Numbered from the stretch's first letter, positions 43,259 to 52,457 are shown. The stretch is 64,000 nucleotides of DNA from Dryocola clanedunensis (GCF_025215155.1 NZ_JALHAM010000104.1); one strand, 5' to 3'. The notes: a model not told the origin generated them from the sequence alone. Translations and numbers: made by a program.

Positions 43259-45421
43259 ATGGACGTTTCTTACCTGCTAGACAGCCTGAATGATAAACAA
43301 CGTGAAGCCGTCGCGGCCTCGCGCAGCAATATGCTGGTGCTGGCTGGGGCGGGCAGTGGTAAGACACGTGTGCTGGTTCACCGCATCGCCTGGCTGATAA
43401 CCGTCGAGCACTGCTCGCCGTACTCCATCATGGCGGTGACCTTTACCAACAAAGCAGCGGCGGAGATGCGCCACCGTATCGGCCAGCTGATGGGCACCAG
43501 CCAGGGCGGCATGTGGGTTGGTACTTTCCACGGTCTGGCCCACCGCCTGTTGCGGGCACACCATATGGACGCCAACCTGCCGCAGGATTTCCAGATTCTG
43601 GACAGCGAAGATCAGCTGCGCCTGCTAAAGCGCCTGGTGAAAGCGCTGAATCTTGATGACAAGCAGTGGCCGGCGCGTCAGGCAATGTGGTACATCAACG
43701 GCAAAAAAGATGAAGGTCTGCGCCCGCACCACATAGAAAGCTACGGCAACCCGGTTGAGCAGACCTGGCAGAAGGTTTATCAGGCCTATCAGGAAGCCTG
43801 TGACCGTGCAGGCCTGGTGGATTTTGCCGAACTGCTGCTGCGCGCTCACGAACTCTGGCTGAACAAACCGCATATCCTCAACCATTACCGCGAACGCTTC
43901 ACCAATATTCTGGTGGATGAGTTCCAGGATACCAATAGCATCCAGTACGCGTGGATCCGCATGCTCGCAGGCGACACCGGCAAAGTGATGATCGTCGGCG
44001 ATGACGATCAGTCAATTTACGGCTGGCGCGGCGCGCAGGTGGAAAACATCCAGCGCTTCCTGAAGGATTTCCCCGGTGCCGAAACCATTCGTCTGGAGCA
44101 GAACTACCGCTCGACGAATAACATTCTGAACGCCGCCAACGCCCTGATTGCCAATAACTCTGGTCGTCTGGGCAAAGAGCTGTGGACAGACGGCAGCGAC
44201 GGCGAGCCTATTTCTCTCTATTGCGCCTTCAACGAGCTGGATGAAGCCCGCTTCGTGGTTAACCGCATCAAAACCTGGCAGGAGAACGGCGGAGCGCTTG
44301 AGCAGTGCGCCATTCTTTATCGCAGCAACGCCCAGTCGCGCGTGCTGGAAGAGGCTTTATTGCAGGTCAGCATGCCGTACCGTATTTACGGCGGCATGCG
44401 CTTCTTCGAACGTCAGGAAATCAAAGATGCGCTGTCGTATCTGCGCCTGATCGCCAACCGTAACGATGACGCCGCCTTTGAGCGAGTGGTCAACACCCCA
44501 ACGCGTGGGATTGGCGATCGTACGCTGGACGTGGTGCGCCAGACTTCTCGTGATAAACAGCTTACGCTCTGGCAGTCCTGCCGCCTGTTATTACAGGAAA
44601 AAGCGCTTGCTGGCCGTGCCGCTTCTGCCCTGCAACGCTTTATGGAGCTTATCGACGCGCTGGCTCATGAAACCATCGACATGCCCCTGCACGTCCAGAC
44701 CGACCGCGTGATTAAAGACTCCGGCCTGATGATGATGTACGAGCAGGAGAAGGGCGAGAAAGGCCAGACACGCATCGAAAACTTAGAGGAGCTGGTGACG
44801 GCAACGCGCCAGTTCAGCTATCAGGATGAAGACGAAGATCTGATGCCGCTCCAGGCCTTCCTGTCCCACGCCGCTCTGGAAGCGGGGGAAGGTCAGGCGG
44901 ACACGTGGCAGGATGCGGTTCAGCTGATGACGCTGCACTCCGCCAAAGGCCTGGAGTTCCCGCAGGTCTTTATCGTCGGCATGGAAGAGGGCATGTTCCC
45001 AAGCCAGATGTCGCTGGATGAAGGCGGGCGTCTGGAAGAGGAGCGCCGCCTGGCCTACGTCGGCGTGACGCGAGCGATGCAGAAGCTAACGCTGACCTAT
45101 GCGGAAACACGCCGTTTGTATGGCAAAGAGGTTTATCATCGCCCGTCGCGTTTCGTGGGTGAGCTGCCGGAAAATACGGTGGAAGAGGTTCGTTTACGCG
45201 CCAGTATCAGCCGTCCGGTCAGCCATCAACGTATGGGCACGCCGATATCCGAGAATGATACGGGCTACAAGTTGGGGCAACGCGTACGCCACACCAAGTT
45301 TGGGGAAGGCACCATCGTCAATCTGGAAGGCAGCGGCGAACATAGCCGCGTGCAGGTCGCTTTCCCGGGTCAGGGAATTAAGTGGCTGGTGGCCGCGTAT
45401 GCCCGGCTGGAAACGGTGTAA
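43259..45421 (+). CDS. uvrD: DNA helicase II (UvrD)
   Basis: A 720-residue SF1A 3'-5' helicase for nucleotide excision repair, mismatch repair and clearing RNA polymerase. The length equals E. coli. Motifs: Walker A AGAGSGKTRVLV, II ILVDEFQDTN, III VGDDDQSIYGWRG, IV QNYRSTNN, V LHSAKGLEFPQVF, VI YVGVTRA, plus a C-terminal Tudor-like domain (YKLGQRVRHTKFGEGTIV). The start ATG at 43259 matches MDVSYLLDSLN; ATG or GTG codons upstream cross the hairpin. Confidence 0.98.
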   Translation: MDVSYLLDSLNDKQREAVAASRSNMLVLAGAGSGKTRVLVHRIAWLITVEHCSPYSIMAVTFTNKAAAEMRHRIGQLMGTSQGGMWVGTFHGLAHRLLRAHHMDANLPQDFQILDSEDQLRLLKRLVKALNLDDKQWPARQAMWYINGKKDEGLRPHHIESYGNPVEQTWQKVYQAYQEACDRAGLVDFAELLLRAHELWLNKPHILNHYRERFTNILVDEFQDTNSIQYAWIRMLAGDTGKVMIVGDDDQSIYGWRGAQVENIQRFLKDFPGAETIRLEQNYRSTNNILNAANALIANNSGRLGKELWTDGSDGEPISLYCAFNELDEARFVVNRIKTWQENGGALEQCAILYRSNAQSRVLEEALLQVSMPYRIYGGMRFFERQEIKDALSYLRLIANRNDDAAFERVVNTPTRGIGDRTLDVVRQTSRDKQLTLWQSCRLLLQEKALAGRAASALQRFMELIDALAHETIDMPLHVQTDRVIKDSGLMMMYEQEKGEKGQTRIENLEELVTATRQFSYQDEDEDLMPLQAFLSHAALEAGEGQADTWQDAVQLMTLHSAKGLEFPQVFIVGMEEGMFPSQMSLDEGGRLEEERRLAYVGVTRAMQKLTLTYAETRRLYGKEVYHRPSRFVGELPENTVEEVRLRASISRPVSHQRMGTPISENDTGYKLGQRVRHTKFGEGTIVNLEGSGEHSRVQVAFPGQGIKWLVAAYARLETV

Positions 45422-45535
45422 CCTACAGAAATATCTGGCAATTTATTGTCATGCCGCTACCCTTTAAATATCGCGGGTATTTATTCGCCAGCGGTGTCCC
45501 GTTGCGTGTTGACGCCATATTTTTGGTGGCGTAAC

Positions 45536-45628
45536 ATGCGCGCACGAATACGGCTTAAGAGGACACTCGCCTTGGACACACCCAGTAGATACTGGCTCAA
45601 TTACCTGTTTTGCAGGTACAACTTCTAA
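45536..45628 (+). CDS. corL: Candidate corA leader peptide
   Basis: A 30-codon frame from ATG 45536, or 18 codons from TTG 45572. The TTG has AAGAGGA upstream; the ATG has GGTGG. The shared C-terminus reads DTPSRYWLNYLFCRYNF. The stop TAA is in the 5' arm of an 11-bp hairpin, and the last codons form another small hairpin (TACCTG with CAGGTA). A translating ribosome would therefore open both. I infer a corL-like role; I do not recall the Salmonella CorL sequence well enough to compare. Confidence 0.45.
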   Translation: MRARIRLKRTLALDTPSRYWLNYLFCRYNF

Positions 45629-45656
45629 GGCTATCCTCGAATGCTGATAGCCTTAG
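45625..45656 (+). other. Long hairpin in the corA leader
   Basis: CTAAGGCTATC pairs with GATAGCCTTAG, 11 uninterrupted base pairs around a 10-nt loop. It has no T run and so is not an intrinsic terminator. It overlaps the stop codon of the candidate leader ORF. Confidence 0.8.
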
Positions 45657-45789
45657 TGGTTGTCGGCGACTGCTCGTCTTTCTTACCCGTCGCAATGAGT
45701 CAGGCTGTTTAATGGTCTGAAACTCACTAGTTTCTGTCTGTGTGCCAACCGAACTGTCCCTGATATTTTTTTCATTGGGAGTCCCGGTC

Positions 45790-46740
45790 ATGCTGAGCGC
45801 ATTTCAACTGGAAAACAATCGCCTGTCCCGCCTTGAAGGGGATGAAACCGACGATCTGACAAACTCTGTCTGGGTCGATCTGGTGGAACCTGAAGAGAGT
45901 GAGCGACAGCGTGTGCAAACGGAACTTGGTCAGAGCCTGGCAACCCGACCAGAGCTGGAAGACATCGAAGCCTCGGCGCGTTTCTTTGAGGACGAAGACG
46001 GGCTGCACATCCACTCATTCTTCTTCTTTGAAGATGCTGACGATCACGCCGGTAACAGCACCGTGGCATTCACCATTCGTGAAGGCCGCCTGTACACCCT
46101 GCGCGAACGTGAGCTGCCTGCGTTTCGCCTGTACCGTATGCGCGCCCGTAGCCAGGCCATGGTGGACGGTAACGCCTACGAACTGCTGCTGGATCTGTTC
46201 GAAACCAAAATCGAACAGCTGGCGGATGAGATCGAAAACATTTACAGCGATCTGGAAAAGCTCAGCCGTGTAATCATGGAAGGGCATCAGGGCGATGAGT
46301 ATGACGCCGCGCTGTCAACGCTCGCAGAGCTGGAAGATATCGGCTGGAAGGTTCGCCTGTGTCTGATGGATACCCAGCGCGCACTGAACTTCCTGGTGCG
46401 TAAGGCGCGCTTGCCAGGCGGTCAGCTGGAGCAGGCCCGTGAGATCCTGCGAGATATCGAATCCCTGCTGCCGCACAACGAATCCCTGTTCCAGAAGGTC
46501 AACTTCCTGATGCAGGCGGCGATGGGCTTTATCAACATCGAGCAGAACCGCATCATCAAGATCTTCTCGGTGGTATCGGTCGTGTTCCTGCCGCCTACGC
46601 TTGTGGCATCCAGCTACGGGATGAACTTCGAGTTTATGCCCGAGCTGAAGCTAAGCTTCGGCTATCCGGCGGCGATTATCGTGATGATCCTCGCCGGGCT
46701 TGCACCTTATCTCTACTTCAAACGTAAGAATTGGCTGTAA
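45790..46740 (+). CDS. corA: Magnesium/cobalt channel CorA
   Basis: A 316-residue homopentameric Mg2+ channel, the same length as in E. coli. A large N-terminal cytoplasmic domain with many acidic residues senses Mg2+. Two C-terminal membrane segments flank the signature YGMNF; the protein ends in the basic KRKNWL. The ATG at 45790 gives MLSAFQLENNRL; an upstream in-frame start at 45742 is rejected. Confidence 0.98.
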   Translation: MLSAFQLENNRLSRLEGDETDDLTNSVWVDLVEPEESERQRVQTELGQSLATRPELEDIEASARFFEDEDGLHIHSFFFFEDADDHAGNSTVAFTIREGRLYTLRERELPAFRLYRMRARSQAMVDGNAYELLLDLFETKIEQLADEIENIYSDLEKLSRVIMEGHQGDEYDAALSTLAELEDIGWKVRLCLMDTQRALNFLVRKARLPGGQLEQAREILRDIESLLPHNESLFQKVNFLMQAAMGFINIEQNRIIKIFSVVSVVFLPPTLVASSYGMNFEFMPELKLSFGYPAAIIVMILAGLAPYLYFKRKNWL

Positions 46741-46742
46741 CG

Positions 46743-46780
46743 TTTTTCTCCCCCCGCCCCTTTGGGGTGAGGGAGAAAAT
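46743..46780. repeat. REP-like repeat / bidirectional terminator, copy 2
   Basis: TTTTCTCC pairs with GGAGAAAA, and inside it CCCC pairs with GGGG around TTT. It includes GTGAGGG, the right arm of the repeat family. T tracts on both strands make it a plausible terminator for both corA and convergent rarD. Confidence 0.7.
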
Positions 46781-46791
46781 AGCGGCTGTCG

Positions 46792-47688
46792 TTAAGCGAT
46801 CTTACGCAGCCGGCGCTGCGTATACATCGCATCCAGAATAAACAGCGCCAGTGCAGCCCAGATAAAGCCAAAGGTCACCATCTTGTCCTTACCCACCACT
46901 TCTCCGTAGAAGGTGACCGCCAGCAGGAACATCAGCGTCGGGCCAAGATACTGGAAGAACCCCAACGTTGAGAGGCGCAGGCGCGTTGCGGCGGCGGTAA
47001 AGCACAGTAGCGGAATGGTGGTCACTACGCCTGCGGCAATCAGCAGAAGATTCAACGACCACGGGTTCTGCCCCATATGGCTGGTTGCGCTGTCAGCAAT
47101 ACCAAACAGGTAAATAGCTGCAATCGGCAGCAGCCAGAGCGTCTCGACTAACATCCCGGTTTGCGCATCGACGGCGATTTTCTTGCGCACCAGCCCGTAG
47201 AAAGCGAAGCTGAAGGCCAGGCCGAGCGCTATGACCGGCAGCGAGCCAAACGTCCACAGCTGCACCAGTACGCCGCAGGCGGCCAGCGCAACGGCCAGCC
47301 ACTGCATGCGGCGAAAACGTTCACCCAGGAAAATCATCCCGAGCACGACGTTAACCAGCGGATTAATAAAGTATCCCAGGCTGGCTTCGAGCATATGGTT
47401 ATTATTCACCGCCCAGATAAACAGCAGCCAGTTCCCGCCAATAAGCACCGCGGAGCCCGCCATCGCCAGCACCTTCTTACGGTTACGGCAGGCTTTTTTC
47501 ACCTGTGGCCACTGACGGCTCAGGCTAATCAGTGCAATCATAAAGAAGAATGACCAGATAACCCGGTGGGTCAGGATCTCATCTGCCGGAACGTAGTTGA
47601 TCAGTTTGAAATAAGCAGGCGCGATGCCCCACATTAAATACGCTGCGAGGGCAAACAATACGCCCTGGCGGGTCTGTTTCGCATCCAT
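46792..47688 (-). CDS. rarD: EamA-family transporter RarD
   Basis: A 298-residue drug/metabolite superfamily (EamA) protein with about 10 membrane segments. It starts MDAKQTRQGVLFALAAYLMWG, as in E. coli RarD; the longer frame to 47718 is rejected. The substrate is not established (a chloramphenicol-sensitivity-type family name exists). E. coli has yigF and yigG between corA and rarD; they are absent here. Confidence 0.95.
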   Translation of the reverse strand: MDAKQTRQGVLFALAAYLMWGIAPAYFKLINYVPADEILTHRVIWSFFFMIALISLSRQWPQVKKACRNRKKVLAMAGSAVLIGGNWLLFIWAVNNNHMLEASLGYFINPLVNVVLGMIFLGERFRRMQWLAVALAACGVLVQLWTFGSLPVIALGLAFSFAFYGLVRKKIAVDAQTGMLVETLWLLPIAAIYLFGIADSATSHMGQNPWSLNLLLIAAGVVTTIPLLCFTAAATRLRLSTLGFFQYLGPTLMFLLAVTFYGEVVGKDKMVTFGFIWAALALFILDAMYTQRRLRKIA

Positions 47689-47739
47689 GAATAAAGCTCG
47701 TAGAAGAATAGTGCGCAAATAGTAACAGGATTTATCTTC

Positions 47740-48210
47740 TTACCCCACCATATAGGTGGCCGTGGCGCTGGCAATATGCACCTGCTCTTCGTTATGTAAT
47801 TCAACGCGTGCAACCGCGACCTTGTTACCTGCTCGCAACAAGCTGCTGCTGGCCGTAAAGCGCTGACCTCGCCCCGGACGCAGATAATCGACGCGCAGAT
47901 CGATAGTCCCCATTTTCGATAATCGCTGGCGCAGCTCCTCTTCGCTGATGGTCTCGTGACGCGTCAGCGTGCTACCGACGCAAACCAGACCCGCGGCCAC
48001 ATCCAGCGCGGAAGCAATCACCCCGCCGTGCAAAATGCTCTGCGCCCAGTTACCTACCATCATCGGCTGATTGTTAAATCCGAGCTGGGCGAAGGCTTTT
48101 TCATAGCGCTCAAGCTCAAGACCCAGCGCACGATTAAAAGGCATGTGATAGACAAAAATTTCGCCAACCAGCTGCAGCGCCGCTTCGGTAGTTAATACAT
48201 TGCCGGACAT
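47740..48210 (-). CDS. yigI: Hotdog-fold thioesterase YigI
   Basis: A 156-residue single hotdog-domain protein (PaaI/YigI-type thioesterase family), nearly identical in length to E. coli. The segment GNWAQSILHGGVIASALDVAAG holds the family's catalytic region. It probably hydrolyses acyl-CoA; YigI in E. coli is reported to favour medium-chain acyl-CoA. It is divergent from pldA. Confidence 0.9.
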   Translation of the reverse strand: MSGNVLTTEAALQLVGEIFVYHMPFNRALGLELERYEKAFAQLGFNNQPMMVGNWAQSILHGGVIASALDVAAGLVCVGSTLTRHETISEEELRQRLSKMGTIDLRVDYLRPGRGQRFTASSSLLRAGNKVAVARVELHNEEQVHIASATATYMVG

Positions 48211-48384
48211 GGATCGTTCCTCGATCGGAAAGTCTGAATAAGTTACTTGAATGTGTATTTTATGCTTCTCATTTGTTGCTTTCCACTTTCGGATAGAGGG
48301 ACGAGCGGTATGAATGAGAACTATGTAGAATGTCGACCGGCTAACAATTCGAAACTAAATATTACATTCAGGAGAACGTCGTCG

Positions 48385-49254
48385 ATGCGCAAGTTTTTGG
48401 GGTGCTTAATGGCAGCAAGCTTGCTGCCTCTTACCGCTTATGCACAGGAAGCTACGATTAATGAAGTTCATGACAAACCTGCCGTTCGCGGCAGCATCAT
48501 TGCAAACATGCTTCAGGAACATGACAACCCCTTCACTCTTTACCCTTATGAATCCAACTATGTAATTTATACGGTGACTGATGACCTGAACAAAGAAGCT
48601 ATTAGCTCCTACAACTGGTCTGATAACGCCCGTAAAGATGAAGTGAAGTTCCAGCTGAGCCTCGCCTTCCCGCTATGGCGCGGTATTCTTGGTGAGAACT
48701 CGGTGCTTGGCGCATCTTATACTCAGAAATCATGGTGGCAGCTCTCTAACAGCAGTGAATCTTCGCCGTTCCGTGAAACGAACTATGAGCCGCAGGTGTT
48801 CCTGGGCTTTGCTACGGATGACACGTTTGCCGGCTGGACGCTGCGCGACGTGGAGTTTGGCTACAACCATCAGTCTAACGGCCGCTCCGACCCGACCTCC
48901 CGCAGCTGGAACCGTATGTACGCACGTCTGATGGCGGAACACGGTAACTGGCTGGTGGAAGTGAAGCCGTGGTATGTCATTGGCTCAACCGACGATAACC
49001 CTGATATCACTAAATATATGGGTTATTACCAGCTGAAAGTCGGTTATGAGCTTGGCGACGCGATCCTGAGCATGAAGGGCCAGTACAACTGGAACACCGG
49101 CTACGGCGGTGCGGAGCTTGGCTTCAGCTATCCGGTCGGTAAGCACGTTCGTCTGTACACCCAGCTCTACAGCGGCTACGGCGAGTCGTTAATTGATTAC
49201 AACTTTAACCAGACGCGCTTCGGCGTAGGGGTTATGCTTAACGACCTGTTCTAA
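48385..49254 (+). CDS. pldA: Outer membrane phospholipase A
   Basis: A 289-residue OMPLA, the same length as in E. coli. The signal peptide MRKFLGCLMAASLLPLTAYA is followed by the mature start QEAT. The catalytic triad lies in YNHQSNGRSDPTSRSWNR (His, Ser, Asn), and the protein is a 12-strand barrel ending in the C-terminal Phe (MLNDLF). It hydrolyses phospholipids in the outer leaflet after dimerisation with Ca2+. The ATG at 48385 follows CAGGAGA; an in-frame start at 48247 lacks a signal peptide context. Confidence 0.98.
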   Translation: MRKFLGCLMAASLLPLTAYAQEATINEVHDKPAVRGSIIANMLQEHDNPFTLYPYESNYVIYTVTDDLNKEAISSYNWSDNARKDEVKFQLSLAFPLWRGILGENSVLGASYTQKSWWQLSNSSESSPFRETNYEPQVFLGFATDDTFAGWTLRDVEFGYNHQSNGRSDPTSRSWNRMYARLMAEHGNWLVEVKPWYVIGSTDDNPDITKYMGYYQLKVGYELGDAILSMKGQYNWNTGYGGAELGFSYPVGKHVRLYTQLYSGYGESLIDYNFNQTRFGVGVMLNDLF

Positions 49255-49273
49255 AAAGTTGCAGTTTTTCATT

Positions 49274-49303
49274 CAGGCGCTGAAAATGGCGCCTGTTTTA
49301 TTT
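49274..49303 (+). terminator. pldA terminator
   Basis: CAGGCGC pairs with GCGCCTG across an 8-nt A-rich loop and is followed by TTTTATTT. It lies 20 nt after pldA and just before recQ. Confidence 0.88.
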
Positions 49304-49317
49304 GTGGTGGAGAGAGC

Positions 49318-51144
49318 GTGACAGAGGCGGAAGTAATAAATCAGACAGCGGTGGCAAGACAGGTTCTGCAAGAGACCTTCGGCTACCAGCAATTCCGTCC
49401 GGGTCAGGAATCCATTATTGAAACGGTGCTTGCTGGTCGCGACTGCCTGGTCGTGATGCCAACGGGCGGCGGTAAATCCCTCTGCTACCAAATCCCTGCG
49501 CTGGTCTTCGGTGGGCTGACGGTGGTTGTGTCACCGCTTATCTCGCTGATGAAAGATCAGGTGGATCAGCTGCTGGCCAACGGCGTTTCTGCGGCCTGTC
49601 TGAACTCCACCCAGAGCCGGGACCAGCAGCAGGAAGTGATGGCGGGCTGCCGCAGCGGGCAAATCCGTCTGCTGTATATCGCACCTGAACGGCTGATGAT
49701 GGATAACTTCATCGACCAGATTAGCCAGTGGCATCTGTCGATGGTTGCCGTCGACGAAGCGCACTGCATCTCCCAGTGGGGGCACGATTTCCGCCCGGAG
49801 TATGCCGCCCTGGGTCAGCTGCGCCAGCGCCTGCCTGAAGTCCCGTTTATTGCTCTTACCGCCACCGCTGATGACACCACCAGGCTGGATATCGTTCGCC
49901 TGCTTGGCCTGCAGGATCCGCTGATCCAGATCAGCAGCTTCGACCGCCCGAATATTCGCTACATGCTGATGGAGAAATTTAAGCCGCTCGATCAGCTGAT
50001 GCGCTATGTCCAGGAGCAGAAGGGTAAATCCGGTATTATTTACTGCGGCAGCCGTGCGAAAGTTGAAGACACCGCCGCCCGACTGCAAAGCAAAGGTATC
50101 TCCGCCGGGGCTTATCACGCCGGGCTTGAGCATGACGTTCGGGCTGATGTGCAGGAGAAATTCCAGCGCGACGACCTGCAAATCGTCGTCGCCACCGTTG
50201 CCTTCGGCATGGGTATCAACAAGCCTAACGTCCGCTTCGTGGCGCACTTTGATATCCCGCGCAACATCGAGTCTTATTACCAGGAAACGGGCCGCGCCGG
50301 GCGCGATGGCCTGCCAGCGGAAGCCATGCTGTTTTACGACCCGGCAGATATGGCCTGGTTACGAAAATGCCTCGAAGAGAAGCCCGTGGGGGCGTTGCAG
50401 GACATCGAACGCCATAAGCTCAACGCGATGGGTGCCTTTGCGGAAGCGCAAACCTGCCGCCGTCTGGTGCTGCTGAACTACTTCGGGGAAGGCCGACAGC
50501 AGCCTTGCGGTAACTGCGACGTTTGTCTGGATCCGCCGCGCAAGTACGACGGGCTGATGGACGCGCAAAAAGCGCTGTCCTGTATCTATCGCGTCGGCCA
50601 GCGCTTTGGCATGGGCTACGTTGTTGAAGTGCTGCGCGGCTCTAACAACCAGCGTATCCGCGAGTTCGGCCACGATAAACTCAAGATTTATGGTGAAGGC
50701 CGTGACCACACCACGGAGCACTGGGTTAGCGTGATTCGCCAGCTCATCCACCTGGGCGTGGTGACGCAAAACATCGCTCAGCATTCGGCGCTGCAGCTGA
50801 CCGAAGCGGCGCGCCCTTATCTGCGCGCGGAAGTCCCGCTGATGCTAGCCGTTCCACGAGTTGTGGCGATTAAATCTAAAGCGAGCCAGAAGTTTGCCTC
50901 CGGCAACTACGACCGCAAGCTGTTTGCCAAGCTCCGTAAACTTCGCAAAGCCATCGCTGACGAAGAGAACATCCCGCCTTACGTGGTATTCAACGACGCG
51001 ACGCTTATCGAAATGGCAGAGCAGATGCCGTTATCCCCTGGCGAAATGCTGGGCGTGAACGGCGTGGGAACCCGCAAGCTGGAGCGTTTTGGCCGTGAAT
51101 TCATGTCACTCATTCGCAGCCACGTCGACGGCGAAGATGAGTAG
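49318..51144 (+). CDS. recQ: ATP-dependent DNA helicase RecQ
   Basis: A 608-residue RecQ helicase (609 in E. coli) from a GTG start after GGAGAGAGC. Walker A is PTGGGKSLCYQ, motif II DEAHCISQWGHDFR, and motif VI YYQETGRAGRDG. The RQC zinc cysteines appear in CRRL...CGNCDVC, a winged helix follows, and an HRDC domain (residues about 530-605) ends the protein. It acts in the RecF pathway of recombination. Confidence 0.98.
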   Translation: MTEAEVINQTAVARQVLQETFGYQQFRPGQESIIETVLAGRDCLVVMPTGGGKSLCYQIPALVFGGLTVVVSPLISLMKDQVDQLLANGVSAACLNSTQSRDQQQEVMAGCRSGQIRLLYIAPERLMMDNFIDQISQWHLSMVAVDEAHCISQWGHDFRPEYAALGQLRQRLPEVPFIALTATADDTTRLDIVRLLGLQDPLIQISSFDRPNIRYMLMEKFKPLDQLMRYVQEQKGKSGIIYCGSRAKVEDTAARLQSKGISAGAYHAGLEHDVRADVQEKFQRDDLQIVVATVAFGMGINKPNVRFVAHFDIPRNIESYYQETGRAGRDGLPAEAMLFYDPADMAWLRKCLEEKPVGALQDIERHKLNAMGAFAEAQTCRRLVLLNYFGEGRQQPCGNCDVCLDPPRKYDGLMDAQKALSCIYRVGQRFGMGYVVEVLRGSNNQRIREFGHDKLKIYGEGRDHTTEHWVSVIRQLIHLGVVTQNIAQHSALQLTEAARPYLRAEVPLMLAVPRVVAIKSKASQKFASGNYDRKLFAKLRKLRKAIADEENIPPYVVFNDATLIEMAEQMPLSPGEMLGVNGVGTRKLERFGREFMSLIRSHVDGEDE

Positions 51145-51151
51145 TAGCCAG

Positions 51152-51172
51152 TCCTGCCCGAACGTGGCAGGA
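51152..51172 (+). terminator. Weak recQ terminator candidate
   Basis: TCCTGCC pairs with GGCAGGA around CGAACGT, 8 nt after recQ. The T run is poor (TGGTTGTT), so termination may be partial and rhtC may be read through. Confidence 0.45.
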
Positions 51173-51211
51173 TGGTTGTTCATCAACTGATTATCCCGCG
51201 AGTAACTTCCT

Positions 51212-51832
51212 ATGCTGATGCTTTTTCTGACCGTGGCGGTATTGCATATCGTTGCCCTGGTCACCCCTGGCCCTGACTTTTTCTTCGTTTCCCAGACTGC
51301 CGTTAGCCGTTCCCGCAAAGAAGCGATGATGGGCGTGCTGGGGATAACCGGCGGCGTCATGGTGTGGTCCGGCGTGGCGTTGCTGGGTCTTAACCTGATC
51401 CTCGAAAAAATGGCGTGGCTGCACAGCATCATTATGGTCGGCGGTGGCCTCTACCTGTGCTGGATGGGTTATCAGATGCTGCGCGGAGCGTTTAAGAAAG
51501 AAGTGGCAACGGAAGAAGCCCCGGCGGTTGAGTTGGCTCACGGCGGACGTAGCTTCCTGAAAGGGCTGCTTACCAACCTGTCTAACCCGAAAGCGATTAT
51601 CTATTTCGGCAGCGTCTTCTCCCTGTTCGTTGGCGACAACGTGGGTGGCGCGGAGCGCTGGGGCTTATTTGTAATGATTGCCCTGGAAACTTTTGCCTGG
51701 TTTACCATTGTGGCCAGCCTGTTTGCCCTGCCGAAAATGCGTCGCGGCTATCAGCGCCTTGCCAAATGGATCGACGGTATGGCGGGCGCGCTGTTCACCG
51801 GTTTCGGTATTCACCTGATCATTTCCCGCTAA
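51212..51832 (+). CDS. rhtC: Threonine efflux protein RhtC
   Basis: A 206-residue LysE/RhtB-family exporter with about 6 membrane segments, the same length as in E. coli. The N-terminus shows the family motif LVTPGPDFFFVSQTAVSRSR and later NLSNPKAIIYFGSVF. It exports threonine. It converges on rhtB, a paralogue, with a 4-bp gap and no hairpin between. Confidence 0.96.
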   Translation: MLMLFLTVAVLHIVALVTPGPDFFFVSQTAVSRSRKEAMMGVLGITGGVMVWSGVALLGLNLILEKMAWLHSIIMVGGGLYLCWMGYQMLRGAFKKEVATEEAPAVELAHGGRSFLKGLLTNLSNPKAIIYFGSVFSLFVGDNVGGAERWGLFVMIALETFAWFTIVASLFALPKMRRGYQRLAKWIDGMAGALFTGFGIHLIISR

Positions 51833-51836
51833 ACGT

Positions 51837-52457
51837 TCAGGCCTGGCGTGCTCCGGCAAGGAGCGCGCCGACGAGCATGAACAGCGAACCAAACAACCGG
51901 TTCAGCGCTTTCATCTGACGCGGCCCTTTTATCCACCCCGCAATGCGTTTGGCTAACGTTGCGTAGCCAATCATCACAATGATATCCACTACCACTGTTG
52001 TCACGCCCAGGATCGCGTACTGAATCGCCTGCGGCTGATGCGGGGCGATAAACTGCGGGAACAGCGCGGCCAGAAACACAATGCTTTTGGGGTTAGTGAG
52101 ATTTACAAACACCGCGCGTTTAAACAGGCGGCTGCGCGGCTGACTGGCTGCCAGCGTATTGAGATCGATGGCCCCTGCGGCACGCCATTGTTGAATACCA
52201 AGCCAAATGAGATAAGCAACACCTGCCCATTTCAGCACTTCAAACGCCATTAGTGAACGTGAAAATAGTGCGCCCAGCCCGACACCAACCAGCACAATAT
52301 GAATCGCCAGTCCGGTTTGTAATCCTGCAATAGATGCCGCTGCTCCTCGGTAGCCGTGGCTCATCGCTGTGGACATCGTATTGATAGCGCCAGAGCCTGG
52401 AGAGAGGCTTAAAATGATTGTCGTTAGAAGATAGGTAAACCACCATTCGAAAGTCAT
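51837..52457 (-). CDS. rhtB: Homoserine/homoserine lactone efflux protein RhtB
   Basis: A 206-residue LysE/RhtB-family exporter (206 in E. coli). The motif LSLSPGSGAINTM is near the N-terminus and NLTNPKSIVFLAALFPQF in the middle. Start MTFEWWFTYLLTT at 52457; a GTG seven codons upstream is an alternative. It is a paralogue of the adjacent rhtC, in inverted arrangement. Confidence 0.96.
   Translation of the reverse strand: MTFEWWFTYLLTTIILSLSPGSGAINTMSTAMSHGYRGAAASIAGLQTGLAIHIVLVGVGLGALFSRSLMAFEVLKWAGVAYLIWLGIQQWRAAGAIDLNTLAASQPRSRLFKRAVFVNLTNPKSIVFLAALFPQFIAPHQPQAIQYAILGVTTVVVDIIVMIGYATLAKRIAGWIKGPRQMKALNRLFGSLFMLVGALLAGARQA

Larger units (their letters stand above)
45422..45789 (+). promoter_or_regulatory. 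uvrD-corA intergenic region / corA leader
   Basis: A 368-bp gap that holds no conserved full-length gene; yigE, which I recall here in E. coli, is absent. It contains an ACGCCA/TGGCGT hairpin (45512-45532), a short ORF and a long hairpin described separately. In Salmonella the corA leader carries a short ORF (corL) that couples Mg2+ to Rho-dependent termination. The layout here fits that model. Confidence 0.55.

Noticed and set aside
48247..48384. N-terminal extension of pldA
   Set aside because: It would bury the signal peptide that begins at 48385, and PldA must be exported.
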